Assembly: GCA_014529385.2 (NCBI GenBank) | Contig: CM043945.1 | Span: 1,769,312 to 1,833,311, forward strand | Origin: Adiantum capillus-veneris | Taxonomy: Eukaryota > Streptophyta > Polypodiopsida > Polypodiales > Pteridaceae | DNA length: 64,000 bases | Direction of reading: 5' to 3' | Shown: piece after piece, positions 35,025-46,500 of the stretch | Layout of the letters: every line of letters begins with the position of its first letter | Numbering within the stretch: position 1 is the stretch's first letter | Position numbers and translations under genes: made by a program | Notes under the pieces: model-generated | What the model was told of the DNA's origin: nothing | Seen by the model: only the letters and a program-made list of their open reading frames with translations | The model's database searches: none

Positions 35025-36290
35025 CTACAACATGGATTTTATTAAGGTGATTTTCCAAATATTGCTCGATTTTGTGTTCGCTCGGAATGGCTTGCTCGGA
35101 GTTTGGGATTCCTCCATTCTTTCCAACTGCTCTGTTGGATCGTCTGCCTCTTTTCTGGTATGATGCTTTGTTTGAGGTCCTTTTAGTCTTGTGGGTACCC
35201 ATTTTTCTGGGTCCTTCCCTTGTGCTTGCCTACTGCGCTGGCATGCCTGTTTCTCTCTTTCAAATCGTGCTTGTTTTTTAGCTGGTTCCTCTTGGTGTGC
35301 AGCCACAACTTTCCTTTTCATCTCTTCTCTCTGAGCTCTCTTTTCTTCATTGTCAGAGCTCTCGCTGCAGTGCTATTCCAGCGAGCTGTCAGCTGACTCA
35401 TCATCTGATTTATGTGACCTTTTACATGACCTTGTAGCTCGTGGAGAGGGTTGTGCTGCCAATATCCATGTATTATGATCAGGGGCAGGCGGTAGGTTGT
35501 CGGCCATGCCAATGGCATGATACACTATTCTAGTCAACACCTATGGCACACCCAAATATGTGATTTTGCCTTCCTTCTTGGTGCCCTTCAAGGTTGTCAA
35601 GACATACTACATGTGGTCCACTGGTTGTCTTGTTGTCGACTTAAGAACCTGAGTGAATGTGGTGGCCACGGCGTGATTTGGTGTAGTGTACCTTGATGGC
35701 CTTTTTGCCAAAAAATGGAAGTGTTGATTATACAAACGGGCTGGCTCTTCCACTTGTTTGTGGATAAGATTGGTGAAGGTAGTCGCGACTGTCTCCTTGG
35801 TAAATGTGCCTGCGGTTTTCCTGTCTGTTGCCCGCATGGTCATTCCTTCAGTGGGCAGTCTGAGTGACTCTGCCACTGTCTCTTTTGTGATCACTACCTC
35901 GACCTTGTTCCCTTGGGTGTTAGATATCTATGCGGTTCTATTCTCTTTGATGGTGGATAGAAGCTCGTAAGCTTTCTGAAAGTCCACTCTGCAAGGCTCT
36001 TGTTCATAGAAATGCCTGAGCCCCAACCTACGGTTAGCGTCATTTGTCTCTGGCTTGTTGGCAGTTACATCATAGACTTCTTTGGGCAGGAGTTGCAACT
36101 CCACCTGATGCCCCTCTTCACTCTTGAACTTGCCAGTGAAGATCGTAGTGTGGTGCTCTTCAAGTTGTTCTCTAGAAAGGTAGGATGCCTTTGCCGCTTT
36201 GACTGACTCGGGGTCTAGTTGATACGTAAGCAGTTCTTCTAGTTTCTCTTTCTGGTTTAGCTTCTTCTTGGCCCTCTCCGCTGCTTGCAT
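35025..36290 (-). pseudogene. Element X ORF, N-terminal half
   Basis: A minus frame of 421 codons has no frameshift and exactly four premature stops, all TAG (35928, 35607, 35541, 35373). It starts MQAAERAKKKLNQKEKLEEL. A folded-looking domain follows (LPKEVYDVTANK, RRLGLRHFYEQEP, VVITKETVAESLRLP, then KKEGKITYLGVP and VLTRIVYHAIG). A charged Lys/Arg/Glu C-terminal region has SDDESADSSLE and REEMKRKVVAAHQEEPAKKQ, and ends at TAG 35025. The 'KEGKITYLGVP..LTRIVYHA' region recalls the plant transposon-associated domain found in large gypsy elements, but I am not certain. It probably joins the half at 27965-30243. Confidence 0.6.
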
Positions 36291-36299
36291 TGCTCTTGT

Positions 36300-38470
36300 T
36301 CAGTGAATAGAGTGCAAAGTTAGTAGATTTGTCAGAATTTTCTCTGGAATGTCCTTTTAGACTGAAATGCTGACAATTTGGTTCAAATTGCTTCAAATCA
36401 ATTTTTGAACAAGCAAAGATGCAAAAAAACATGCAAGAAACAAAATTGTATGGTCAAAACAAAAATTTGCAACCAAAGTAAATAATCGCGATTATTTACA
36501 GCTGAGAAAAATTTCCAACTTTTTTCAAACTTGGCTTTATAGGCTTGAAGTATATACCAAATACATGCTCTGAGGAAAATATGGGCTCATTTGGATGCAC
36601 AGGGTGAAAATGGTACCAGATTTTGGCTTTAGGTCTCTGAAACAGTAGATATAAAGGAAATTTGAGATTTTGAACTCCAAATTGATTCAAAATTGGCTAG
36701 TGGGCTTAACACATCATGTGCTTTGGATGTATGATGACAAAATATCCAAATTCCTCAATTTTGATCAAAAAGTAAATAATTGTGATTATTAACTTTTCTT
36801 CCAAAATTGACATTTTTTTGTACAAATTGGTTCTAGGCATTGTATGGACCTTGGGTATGAGATATGAAGTGATTTGGATCAAGAAATGTGGTCCATAACC
36901 CAAATTTTGGCTTGCAAAGACTTCTTTGCATTTTTTTGGCAATTTTACAAGTAATGGGTGGTCATTTTGGTTCATACTTGATTTTTGGCATGTAATAGGT
37001 GTATACACATGATAGGTGAGGTGATTTGACAATTTCCAAACAAAAATGATGCAAAAGTAAATAATCACGATTATTTACTACAGTGAGAAAAACTTTGCAA
37101 AACCTACAAATTTTGACCTAGACATGTTTCATACACCTAATACAAGTCCTAAATTGAATTTGGTCAAGTTTGATCATGCCGGCATCACTTTGTGCTCTGT
37201 CGACTCTGAAATCGCCGTTCTTTGTGACAACTCTGTCTGTTGGGTTGGTCGGTCAACTTTGAGGCTTTGGACTTGTCCGTAACATAGTCATGAAGCAACC
37301 TGTCCAATTCTGGCTCATTTGGAGTCAGTTTGACCTCGTATATCGAATTTGACGATTTGTAACCTTTGAGCCGTTTTCTGCTTTTCGAGGGCTTTGCTTG
37401 ATGGATTTCACCAAACTAATCATATACATTGTATATGGACCTCATTAGCAAGCCATCTGTGGAGTCAGGCCGAAATTCTGGCATTTGCCAAAAACCTACT
37501 TTTCTACTGGGGACCCCCTTGACCCCAGTCGAATGGTCATCTGATGGTATAGAAAGGTTCTATTATGTTGGGGCATGCTATGATTCAAATCCCATCCGAT
37601 TTGGTCAAGCTGGAAGGCCGCTATGGTTAGTTTTAGGTCGTAGGTCTTAGTGCACTCCTCAATTTCTAGGGTTTTTCTTGGGCTTTAGACTAGCTACCGG
37701 CCGTACAAAATGGATCATTGTTGAGTAAAGAACTTACCCCTCATGTCTCGTGTGAGACGGCGTTGAAAATGGTCAAGTGTGGGCTCCAGAAAAGTCGCAC
37801 GAAAGAGGCCAAAATCTCTCTCTGCAAAGGCTCCAAGTGAAAATGAGGTGGTTTTAGCCTACCTCGGATATCTATATCCGAACTTCTAGAACCAAATCCC
37901 GATTCCCCCGTTATTCCTACTAGACCGTGACATCTATGTTAAACTCAAAAAATTCCCTGATCGGATTCCTGTAGCTCATTGTGCAAGAATTTTGCAAAAG
38001 TAAGCTTGGCCATCTAATTTAGGCTTCCCGCTTTCATCTTCTGATTTCATTGAAAATTTTTGTGCTTGTCTGCCTTGTCTTTTTTATCACCATCATGTCT
38101 TCAAATTTTCCATATGAGCTTCCCTACTATTTATTATTAATTTTGACGTGTTTATTTAAAAAATCAAAGAAAATAGCAAAATGCTCTAAACAAGTAAAAC
38201 TAAAATCCAATAATTAAGAAAATCCCTTGAAAAACACAGCTTTATTGTTTTTTGTTGGATTTCTCCATTTTTAAGCCTTATTATCAACAAAAATGATTAA
38301 AAATACCCAAAAAAGAACTATTTTTAATGATTTCTGATAGTATATACGCTATTTACACTCATCGGGAAGATATTATTAGTGAATTTTCCCTTGATGATGA
38401 ATTATAAGGGCATTATTAGGTAATTTTGCAAAAAATCACACATTGACATAGAACTTTTTTCTCCCTCTTC
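36300..38470 (-). other. Leader of element X with spaced palindromes
   Basis: About 2.1 kb without coding signal. Three copies of a 22-bp palindrome (half-site GTAAATAATCG, 36478, 36772, 37057) recur every 285-294 bp with loosely similar flanks. The first is a perfect palindrome and the other two have changes at the centre. The sequence ends near a purine-rich GAAGAGGGAGAAAAAAG (about 38455-38472, minus), close to the end of the next pol. Confidence 0.5.
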
Positions 38471-38495
38471 AAACATTGCCCTTAATTACTTTGAC

Positions 38496-39660
38496 TTAGT
38501 GCCCTTCCACCCCTCCTAGATGGCGTACTCCGGGACAACTGTGTGCATGGGTTGAACAACAGTGTCTATACATAGCCCTGGTTGGCTCTACCATGATATG
38601 AAGATCAATGCAATTCAAACCAATATGTTGTGCAAGAGCTAGGTCTTGAGTAATTAACTCAAGGGTTTCCGATGTCGAGGTTTGCTGTTGATGTCTTCCA
38701 AAGAAAAAATCTTGTTGTTTGTGTGCTCTCTGTTTGATTGTACCATCATGATTTTTTAGTACGCTGATTGCCTGAGGTGTTGGTAGCACTTTTGACTGTT
38801 GTCGAGCTTTTTCTCGCCATTGGTAATTTGGTCGGTGTGGTGCTGCATGGTGTGGTGGAGTCTGTTGAGACTTAACTCGAAATTGCTTGATTGGTTTCGC
38901 GGATTGTGGAGAAGATAAGTGGTCCTTTTTCTTCCAAATCATTTCCATGTTAGGTTCCTTGCTCGGAGATGCTCGGCTCTGTGTTCTAACGCTTGGAGCC
39001 TTCTTTTGTTTTGTCGGTAAATTTTTAGGCACTCAGATATGAATCGATTTATCCTTAAGCCGTGCTTTCGGTACCCAAATTTGCCTGACTCCTTGCATGC
39101 TACATGTAGCATTTGATTCTCAAGGGGATGGAGAAGATTGACTTTGTGGATTGGTTTGTTTGTTGATTGCTTCTTTTCCATCCGTCCTTGCTTGGTGCAA
39201 TTGGAACAATGAGTTTCCCTCCTTTAGGTGACAGCTTTAGTTGATTTGTATCCCAATCTGGTACTGCTTTGTATGATCGCATCCAGGGAATTCCAAGAAT
39301 CATCGTCTCATTCATGTGTTCATCTGGCAAGCATACAAACTGATGAGGACATGAACATCCATGTACTATCACGTTCAAGTTGACTACTCCCAATGTTGGA
39401 GTTGGGTTCTTGTTGCATCCTTTGATCGTCGCTATTCCTGCCGTCAATGCTTGACTTGTTGCCTTCTTGTATGTGGAATAACTGACTGCATTCACTCTAG
39501 CTCCTGTGTCGACCAAAGCATTGGTACTATGATTGGGAGCTTACTTTGATGCGCATATCCATTCCATCTAACCAGTCATCATCTGTTGAAATTACATCTT
39601 TAGGTAATTTCCATTGTCGATCATCTATTTCCAAAGTGTTGATGGGAATCGGTATCTATT
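38496..39660 (-). pseudogene. Aspartic protease and basic tail, located after integrase
   Basis: On minus, WLDGMDMRIKV leads to ALVDTGARVNAVSYSTYKK (active-site DTG at about 39510), a typical retropepsin, followed by NPTPTLGVVNLNVIVHG, HQFVCLP and MILGIPWMRSYKAVPDW. The tail has two WVPK-type motifs (the second one split by TGA) and a long basic, Gln-rich region to 38496. The protease frame begins after a 1-base shift near 39527 and a TAG there. The linker before it runs on from the integrase end, so the enzyme seems to be C-terminal in this polyprotein. Confidence 0.72.
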
Positions 39661-41490
39661 GATTCTTGAGAGCAGCTTTCCACTTGAGTACCCAAAGCCT
39701 AGCTTCCTCTTGGGCTTCATCAATAACCTGCTATCGTTTGATCTTCCTTTGTTTGGCTACATGCATTCTCTCTATCAATTCATTGGTTAGTGGCAAATTG
39801 TATTTCTTTAAACGACATCCACTAATCCAATTAGCCATTGATTCACCATCTAGGGTGGACAATTTTACTGCTCCACTTGGAGATACATCTTCAATGACAA
39901 ATGGTCCGTTTCCCTTTTTCTTAAACTTGGAATGTGTTGCTTAAGGGAATAGACTAGAACTAAGTCCCCTTTCTTGAAGATTTTTGTGATTAAGTGGGAA
40001 TCAAAAAATTGTTTTTGTTTCCGCTTTTGTGCATAGATATGAGCTACAGCAGTTAACCTTTGCTCGTCTAGCTTTTCCAAATCTTCAAGTCATTTTGACA
40101 ATTCATGTCCAGTCCACTCAAGATTTTGTGCTACCTCCGTAGCTACAATGATATATTGAGCTTGGGTTCTATAGGCAGGTGGTTGTATTGGTCCAACAAA
40201 ATCTATACCCCATTTTGCGAAGGCTCTAGCCCCCATCATTGGTCTTAAGGGCATGCTATCTAGTCGTGTTCGCATTTTTTCTCGTTGACAAGCATCACAT
40301 CTTCGAACATATTCTTTGGCGTCTGCAAAAAGTGTTGGCCACCATATGCCTCCCTTCAAGATTGCTCTTGTGGTGGTCTCATTAGAAAAGTGACCTCCAG
40401 CTAATCCAGCATGTGCTTGTTCTATAATCGGAATATACTCGTTTACATTTGCACAAAGACGCAAATGTTGATCTTTACCTCTCCAATACAATTGGTTTCC
40501 AATAAGAGCATAATTTCTTGCTTCAATTTCAATTACTCTTTGATGGCGTTTACTCATATTTTCAGGAAATGTTCGGCTCGATACGTAAGTAACCAGATAA
40601 TTACTCCACTTAGGAACATGTAACATTTGAAACAATGTTACATGAGGAATGTGTGTTTGTTTTTTACATTGAGGGAAATCCTTTACAAAAGATCGAACAT
40701 CTCTCCTCATAGTCGGCCAAATTACTCCAAGTCTCAAGATTTGTTGCATAGTTTGGTCTTCTGCAAAGTGAAGTCCTACTATGGTAACATGTGCTTGACT
40801 TGGGTACTGTTCTTTTTCTTCAGGGTTAATGCATAAGAGCAATATTTCGTCTCGATTTCTTTTGTATAGCCTTCCAGCTAGTAATTGACACATAGCCGAT
40901 TGCTCGATTAATCCGATTGTGATAGGAAGTGGTATTTGTGAATCCACTTGAGCTATTGTCATTAATGACACAATGTTTTTAGACCATCTAGGTATCATTT
41001 CTACGGAGAACAAATAGGCATCTGGTAGATCATCATCTACCCCTTTAACAATCCTTGACAAATGATATGCTCGTTGATGTATAGTGCCTTTTTTTACAAC
41101 CACAGTGAAATCAAATTCGAGGAGAATGATGAACCATCTCACTATTCTTCCTGTGCTGCATGGCTTGTTGACCAAATACAACAAATCTTGGTGGTCCACA
41201 AAGAACACAAACTTGTTGGCTAATAGGTAATGTCTATACTTTTTAACGGCATAGATCATTCCTAGTCCTTTTCTTTTGGTGGTGGTGTAATTCTTTTCTA
41301 CCATGTTCAATTGTCGGCTAGCATAAGAAATAAGAAAGTCAATTTTCTCATCTCCTGGTTGAGCTAGTATACAACCGATAGCAAAATTTGAAGCATCTAC
41401 ATGTACGTGGAATACCTTATCCCAATCTGGTGCTTTCAATATTGGAGCTGAAGTGAGAGCCTGCTTAAGCTTCATGAAGGATTTGTCCAT
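39661..41490 (-). pseudogene. Gypsy RNase H and integrase with deleted catalytic core
   Basis: A 466-codon open stretch starts MDKSFMKLKQALTSAP. RNase H follows (HVDASNFAIGCILAQPG, SRQLNMVEKNYTTTKRKGLG, FFVDHQDLLYL). Two integrase-like zinc-finger regions come next: HFAEDQTMQQILRLGVIWP...DFPQC, then HAGLAGGHFSNETTTRAIL...CDACQRE. Integrase proceeds to WGIDFVGPIQPP and YIIVATEVAQNLEW and jumps directly to the C-terminal KLDEQRLTAVAHIYAQKRKQ. The second and third catalytic residues (D, E) are missing. A TGA at 40090, a frame change near 39920 and TAG at 39731 and 39656 follow. The SH3-like end reads GNGPFVIEDVSPSGAVKL. Confidence 0.82.
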
Positions 41491-41499
41491 TTAATGACT

Positions 41500-43250
41500 C
41501 AAGGTTTACAAGATCAACAAAAAATTATGGGCCCAAGAACTAGGATCCAAACCAAAATGTCAATAATTTTAGACATAGACCACTTGTAGCTCAACAAAAC
41601 TTCAATCAAAATCAGAGACCTCCTTAAAATCTGGGAAATTTTTTACTAGGGAAACCACCTTTTGTGAGAAATGGACCACCCAACAACAACAATAATAATG
41701 GGAACAACTTCAATTGACAACCTTATCCAACAGGAGGAGGAACAAGAAATCAACGACCTCAAGGAACAACTCAAGTCATCAGAGCTCAAAGTGCTAGAGA
41801 CGATGGAAATCAATCAAATGTCTATATTCATATTGCAATAGAACACCAGGGAGTTAACAAGTAATTTTCAATAGTTCAGACTCCAGCAAAGTATCAAAGT
41901 AAGCATTTTACCTTATTGATTGATTCTGGGAGTACACATTCTTTTATCTCTCCTAGATGCATTAGAAACCTCATTCTACTTAAACACCTTGATACTAACC
42001 TCACAATGGAATTAGTTGCGGGTAGGAAAGTTAAATCTTCTACTTCAATGGATCTTGAATTTTGTTTTGGATGGCCACAATAATTTAGGTCATTTTAAAA
42101 TTTTACTCATAGGAGTCTATGATAGAATTTTAGGAATGGATTGGATTAAGAAAAATGATGCTCACTTACATTGCAAAAACGGTTCATTAACTTTTGTAGA
42201 TAAGTATAACTCCAAGGTCACCATTATAAAAAAATAGGGACAACCCAAGCTTTAGCTCGTGAACTTCACTAAACTAATGAAAAGTTACAGAAAGAATGAG
42301 ATGATTTATGCAGTTAAGCTTAAGCCAGTAGAAAAGAAGTCAGAAACACCTGAACTTGAGTGGCTAACCAAATTTGTTGATGTGTTTTCTGAAGAACTTT
42401 CAAAGTTACCATCCAAGCGATTATCTATTTTTTCTTGTACTCTTTGATTATAGTTTTATTTACTCAAAGAATGAACATGAACAACATGTGAAATGAGTAC
42501 TTGAACATCTACATCAAAACCAATTTTATGCTAAGCGTATCAAGTGTATCTTCTTCATTGACAAAGTGGAATACTTGGGATGCGTTGTTTCCAAGGATGG
42601 CATCTCTACTGACTCAAGTAAGATTGAAGTTGTTATAGCTTGGCCTACACCAAAGCTTATAAAAGAAGTACGAGGCTTTCTTGGATAAACAGGATAGTAT
42701 CATACTTTAATTGAAGGCTATGCTAAGATAGCTTCTCCATTGACCAATACCTTTGAAAAGACTAAAATGTTTTCTTGGAATGATTGTGCCCAAGCTAGTT
42801 TTGAGCGACTCAAAGAAGCTTTCATGAATGCTCCAGTTTTACGACTTTCAGACTTCACAAAGGCATTCACTGTCCTCACTGATGCAAGTGGACAAACAAT
42901 TGGTGACATTTTATCTCAAGAAGGAAGACTGGTAGCTTATGAACCTCGTTACACATTCATGAATTAAATTACCCTACACATAATTGGGAATTTTTAGCTA
43001 TTGTACATGCTCTTGAAGTATGGCGGCACTATCTTCTTTGACGGCAATTTGAATCACACAGACCTTAAGAGCCTCAAGTCACAAGTGGATTTACACTCAA
43101 CCTGAACTTAATATGCGACAACGGATATGGATGGAATTATTATGCGAATATGATTTTGGGATTGAATATAAACCAAGGAAGGAAAACTTAGTGGTTGATG
43201 CTTTAAGCAGGAAAAGTATAGTAGGAGCAATTAAAACCTCTACTACCTCT
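41500..43250 (+). pseudogene. Gypsy relic: gag tail, protease, RT end, RNase H
   Basis: Plus strand. An Asn/Gln/Pro-rich gag tail is followed by protease LLIDSGSTHSFISP (about 41917), with an intact DSG, then RILGMDWIKKNDA. Most of RT is deleted: sequence jumps near 42440 to IYSKNEHEQHV and VEYLGCVVSKDGI. RNase H follows (FTVLTDASGQTIGDILS), and VVDALSRKS marks its end near 43215. It abuts the minus-strand pol on the left and a copia element on the right. Confidence 0.8.
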
Positions 43251-44089
43251 TTGATTAACCTTTGTAGAATCTTTTGTAAATGGAGATTGTGATGCCAATA
43301 TAGAGTGGGCATTTAGTGCATATTATACCTATGATCCTTCTATCCATGATGCATGTATGTCAGTTGCTATAGAGTCACATATGATAGGTTAAGGGGGATA
43401 ACAAAGTGAGCCATTCATGGGTGAAATAGAACATAGTTAAGCTTAAATTCATCATAAAAATGAGTACATGAGAGCCTCTTATATAGACATAGGCTAGAGC
43501 TTTTCGCTTACATCATGGATGAGGAGCGAGAAAGCTCAAAAATTAGCCCAAAAGAGGATAAACAAGTGGAGAACTCATATACACCTTTTTAGGGTCTATT
43601 TTGACTTCCTTCTTGGCCTCTTATGCACTTGGCAAGATGCTAAAAAGGTCCATGGGTCTTGTATACATATATGGGCATCATTTAGGATGTGTACATGGTC
43701 ATGGAAAGCTAGGAAATGGCTCCATAAGCTAGGATAAGCTAGGCTTACCCCAACATATGCACTCCTAATCCTAGATTATTCATATGCCTCTAGGAACATC
43801 TTATACACATCTACAAGGCTCACATGATTCATCATGGTGGTTCTCAATTGGATTCATCAACAAGATTCACTAGGATACAAATCTCAGGGTTTGATTACAT
43901 GTTAGAGCACATGTGTTTAGGTAATGAGAGACTGTCCAAGAGTGTATTCATCTTCATGATCATGTTCTTCAATTAGGTTTACCTTTTCCTTGCCTTGATC
44001 TTTGTATCTGTTCTCCATGGTCCTTTCATTGCCATCGTTTTGTCTTTGATTGGTGTTCCTATAGAAGTAGCGGAATGGTTGATGCCCTA

Positions 44090-44771
44090 TCCTTCCACAA
44101 TGTTGGCATTCTTTAACTTTGAAGCAATCCTTGGACTAGTGGCTAGTTCTGTTGCAATGTGTGCATCTCTTCTTTGAGGAGGTTATAGCATACACTCCAT
44201 TTGCTGTTGATTCCTTTTTGCTTTTGTTGATCTCCTTATCTTCTTCTTGTAGAAAATTAATGACACTTTCAAGTGAGGATATTGGTTCCTTTTTTTTGGG
44301 CACACTTACAATTTGATCATATTCCGTAGGAAGGGCCTTCAATAGCACAACTACTTGGTCTTCTTCTTCAACTATCGACTATATATACATGAATTGTGTG
44401 CAAATTATTTTAAGCCTATTAATGGGACTAGAGATATCCTCATCACTCCTCAACATGAGCCCGTATGATTGCATTTTCAATGAAGTTTTTGAGTGCTTTC
44501 CTTTAGCTCCAAAAAATCTTTCTAGGGTTTGCCATGCACTAAGAGTGGTGGTGGCTTCATCTGAGTAATGCACAAAATTATCATGAAGTACTATGAGGAT
44601 GATGACAAGTGCTTGTTTATTACAACTTTGAAATTGTGATGTGCTAGTCTCTCCATCACCCATTGGCCTCACCACACTCCATAGCCCCCTTTTTTCATGA
44701 GATATCCCTTGAGTTTTACTTGCCAAATGTGAAATCCTTTTCCATTGAACCTGCTTAGATCGTTTTTCCCC
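44090..44771 (-). pseudogene. Copia gag of the deleted element
   Basis: On minus the start is MGKNDLSRFNGKGFHIWQVK, the usual copia gag opening, followed by frame changes. The middle is readable in pieces (SAWQTLERFFGAKGK, LKMQSYGLMLRSDEDISS, then LLKALPTEYDQIVS and LESVINFLQEEDKEIN). A zinc-knuckle start CTHCNRTSH lies at the end. This matches the UBN2-type gag of Ty1/copia elements. Confidence 0.75.
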
Positions 44772-45657
44772 ATGGCGTGATTGTGTGTGAGAGAGGTTTT
44801 TATCAAGGGACTCCCTTGGTGGTCTCTATTGTCTAGAGTACCAGACAATTAGCTTCATACCCATGGGAAGATCGCATACATTTCAAGTGGGATTTAAAAA
44901 AAAAAAAAAAAAAGTGCCTCGTGACACAACTCTTCCCATTGTGAAGCACCTCTTCACAAGCCTTTGGAGTTTAAGAAGTAATTCTTTGTGAGAAATTACT
45001 TGAGTCTTTTTCTTCATTTCTTTGTGGTTTTCTGCAATGGGAGAGCCCTCCAGAGACCAAGAGGTCTAATGCATTTGACACACAGTGGTGAATGTTGGTA
45101 AGAAATGCCCCTTGATGACCTTGGTGGATGAAGCTTATGAGAAGTCCCCCTTGGGTACAGGCATTGATTGGCCGATGGTGAGCGATGATGGTCGGAAATA
45201 GCAGACGGTCATTGGAGGTAGACCGGAGCAAAGGGATTGACTGGCGCAAAAAAGACCTACTTGTCGGTGGGTTCAATGAGCCTATCCGATCGGACCCAAA
45301 ACCCTTATGGGCTACAATTAAGCGCACCTTTTTGCTTTCGCTCAGCTTGCCATCCTTGTAAAAATAGCATGCATGAGTTGAGCTCAATCCCCACGATCGA
45401 ATGCCCTATATATGGTGCCCTAGACCACTTGTTCATGGACCATTGCACGTGGGCTTCTCCGAAAAAGGACTTTATGAGCTGTTTTTGGCAGTAGTGCACA
45501 AGGGGACACACACACACCTAATAATACCAAAATTATTATCAAGGTTCAATCTTGGCCAAATGGTGAGCTTGAAGGTGCATTGGAGAGCTCTTGCAAAGGG
45601 CTATCAAATAATGTGCTTGATGAACCGAGATATGATTCCTAATTCAAATTGATTGGA

Positions 45658-46008
45658 CTAAACAAAAGGGAGTTAATGAGAGACAAATAAAAGCCTAATT
45701 ACTGAAACTAATCAAAATCTCATTGATCAAGAAGGGTAGTGGCCAATTGGTCTTTCCAAAAACTTGCCCAGTCTTGATTAGGAGCTTCCAATTAAGAGTT
45801 TCAATGTTTCCCTCTTTGTCCTCTAATAAAACTCTTTTATTAGAGGACAAAGAGGGAAACATTGAAACTCTTAATTGGAAGCTCCTAATCAAGACTGGGC
45901 AAGTTTTTGGAAAGACCAATTGGCCACTACCCTTCTTGATCAATGAGATTTTGATTAGTTTCAGTAATTAGGCTTTTATTTGTCTCTCATTAACTCCCTT
46001 TTGTTTAG
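45658..46008. repeat. 351-bp near-perfect palindrome (foldback element)
   Basis: Bases pair around 45833: two arms of about 174 bp with a 3-bp loop (CTC). Arms begin CTAAACAAAAGGGAG and were checked as identical along the inner 138 bp. The same 82-residue frame reads on both strands with one central difference, which shows the symmetry and does not indicate a gene. The flanks give no clear target duplication. It could be a foldback/MITE-type insertion or an inverted duplication made during repair; a transcript would form a long hairpin. Confidence 0.92.
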
Positions 46009-46500
46009 ATCAAAGTGTGTGTGTGTGTGTGTGCACTAGATTTAGCGTGGAGATAGTAAGATGCCTAAGATCTACCAAGATGATTAGTGGGTACTAATCA
46101 TCACCAAGGCTCTAAAACCACATGACGATAGGTTAAGGGGGATAACAAAGTGATCCATTCATGGGTGAAATAGAACATAGTTAAGCTTCAATTCATCATA
46201 AAACTTAGTACATGAGAGCCTCTTATATAGGCATAGGCTAGAGTTTGTTTCTTATATCATAGATGAGGTGTGAGAAGGCTAAAGTATCGCCCAAAAGAGG
46301 ATAAAAAAGTGGAGAACCCGTATGCACCTTTTTAGGGGTTGTTTTGATCTCCTATTTTGCTTCTCATGCACTTGGAAAGATTCTAGAAAGGTCCATGGGT
46401 CATGTATACATATATGGGCATCATTTGGGATGTGTACATGGTCATGGGGAGCTAAGAAAAGGCTCCATAAGCTAGGATAAGCTAGACTTACCCCAATAAT

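Larger units (their letters stand above)
43383..46496 (-). mobile_element. Internally deleted Ty1/copia element
   Basis: Direct repeats 43383-43753 and 46127-46496 (about 370 bp, similar throughout) act as LTRs on minus, starting TGGGGTAAG. Next to the 5' LTR lies TGGTTTTAGAGC (46109-46120), a degraded tRNA-iMet primer site. Only gag remains inside (44090-44771); pol is gone. A large palindrome sits in the leader. Confidence 0.72.

Noticed and set aside
36478-37078. CRISPR-like array (short repeats with regular spacing)
   Set aside because: Only three units with about 265-bp spacers that are themselves similar, in a plant nuclear context. Not a CRISPR array.
45695-45971. Two 82-residue proteins, nearly identical, on opposite strands
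   Set aside because: They are the unavoidable result of a perfect palindrome. No start context or homologue supports a gene.
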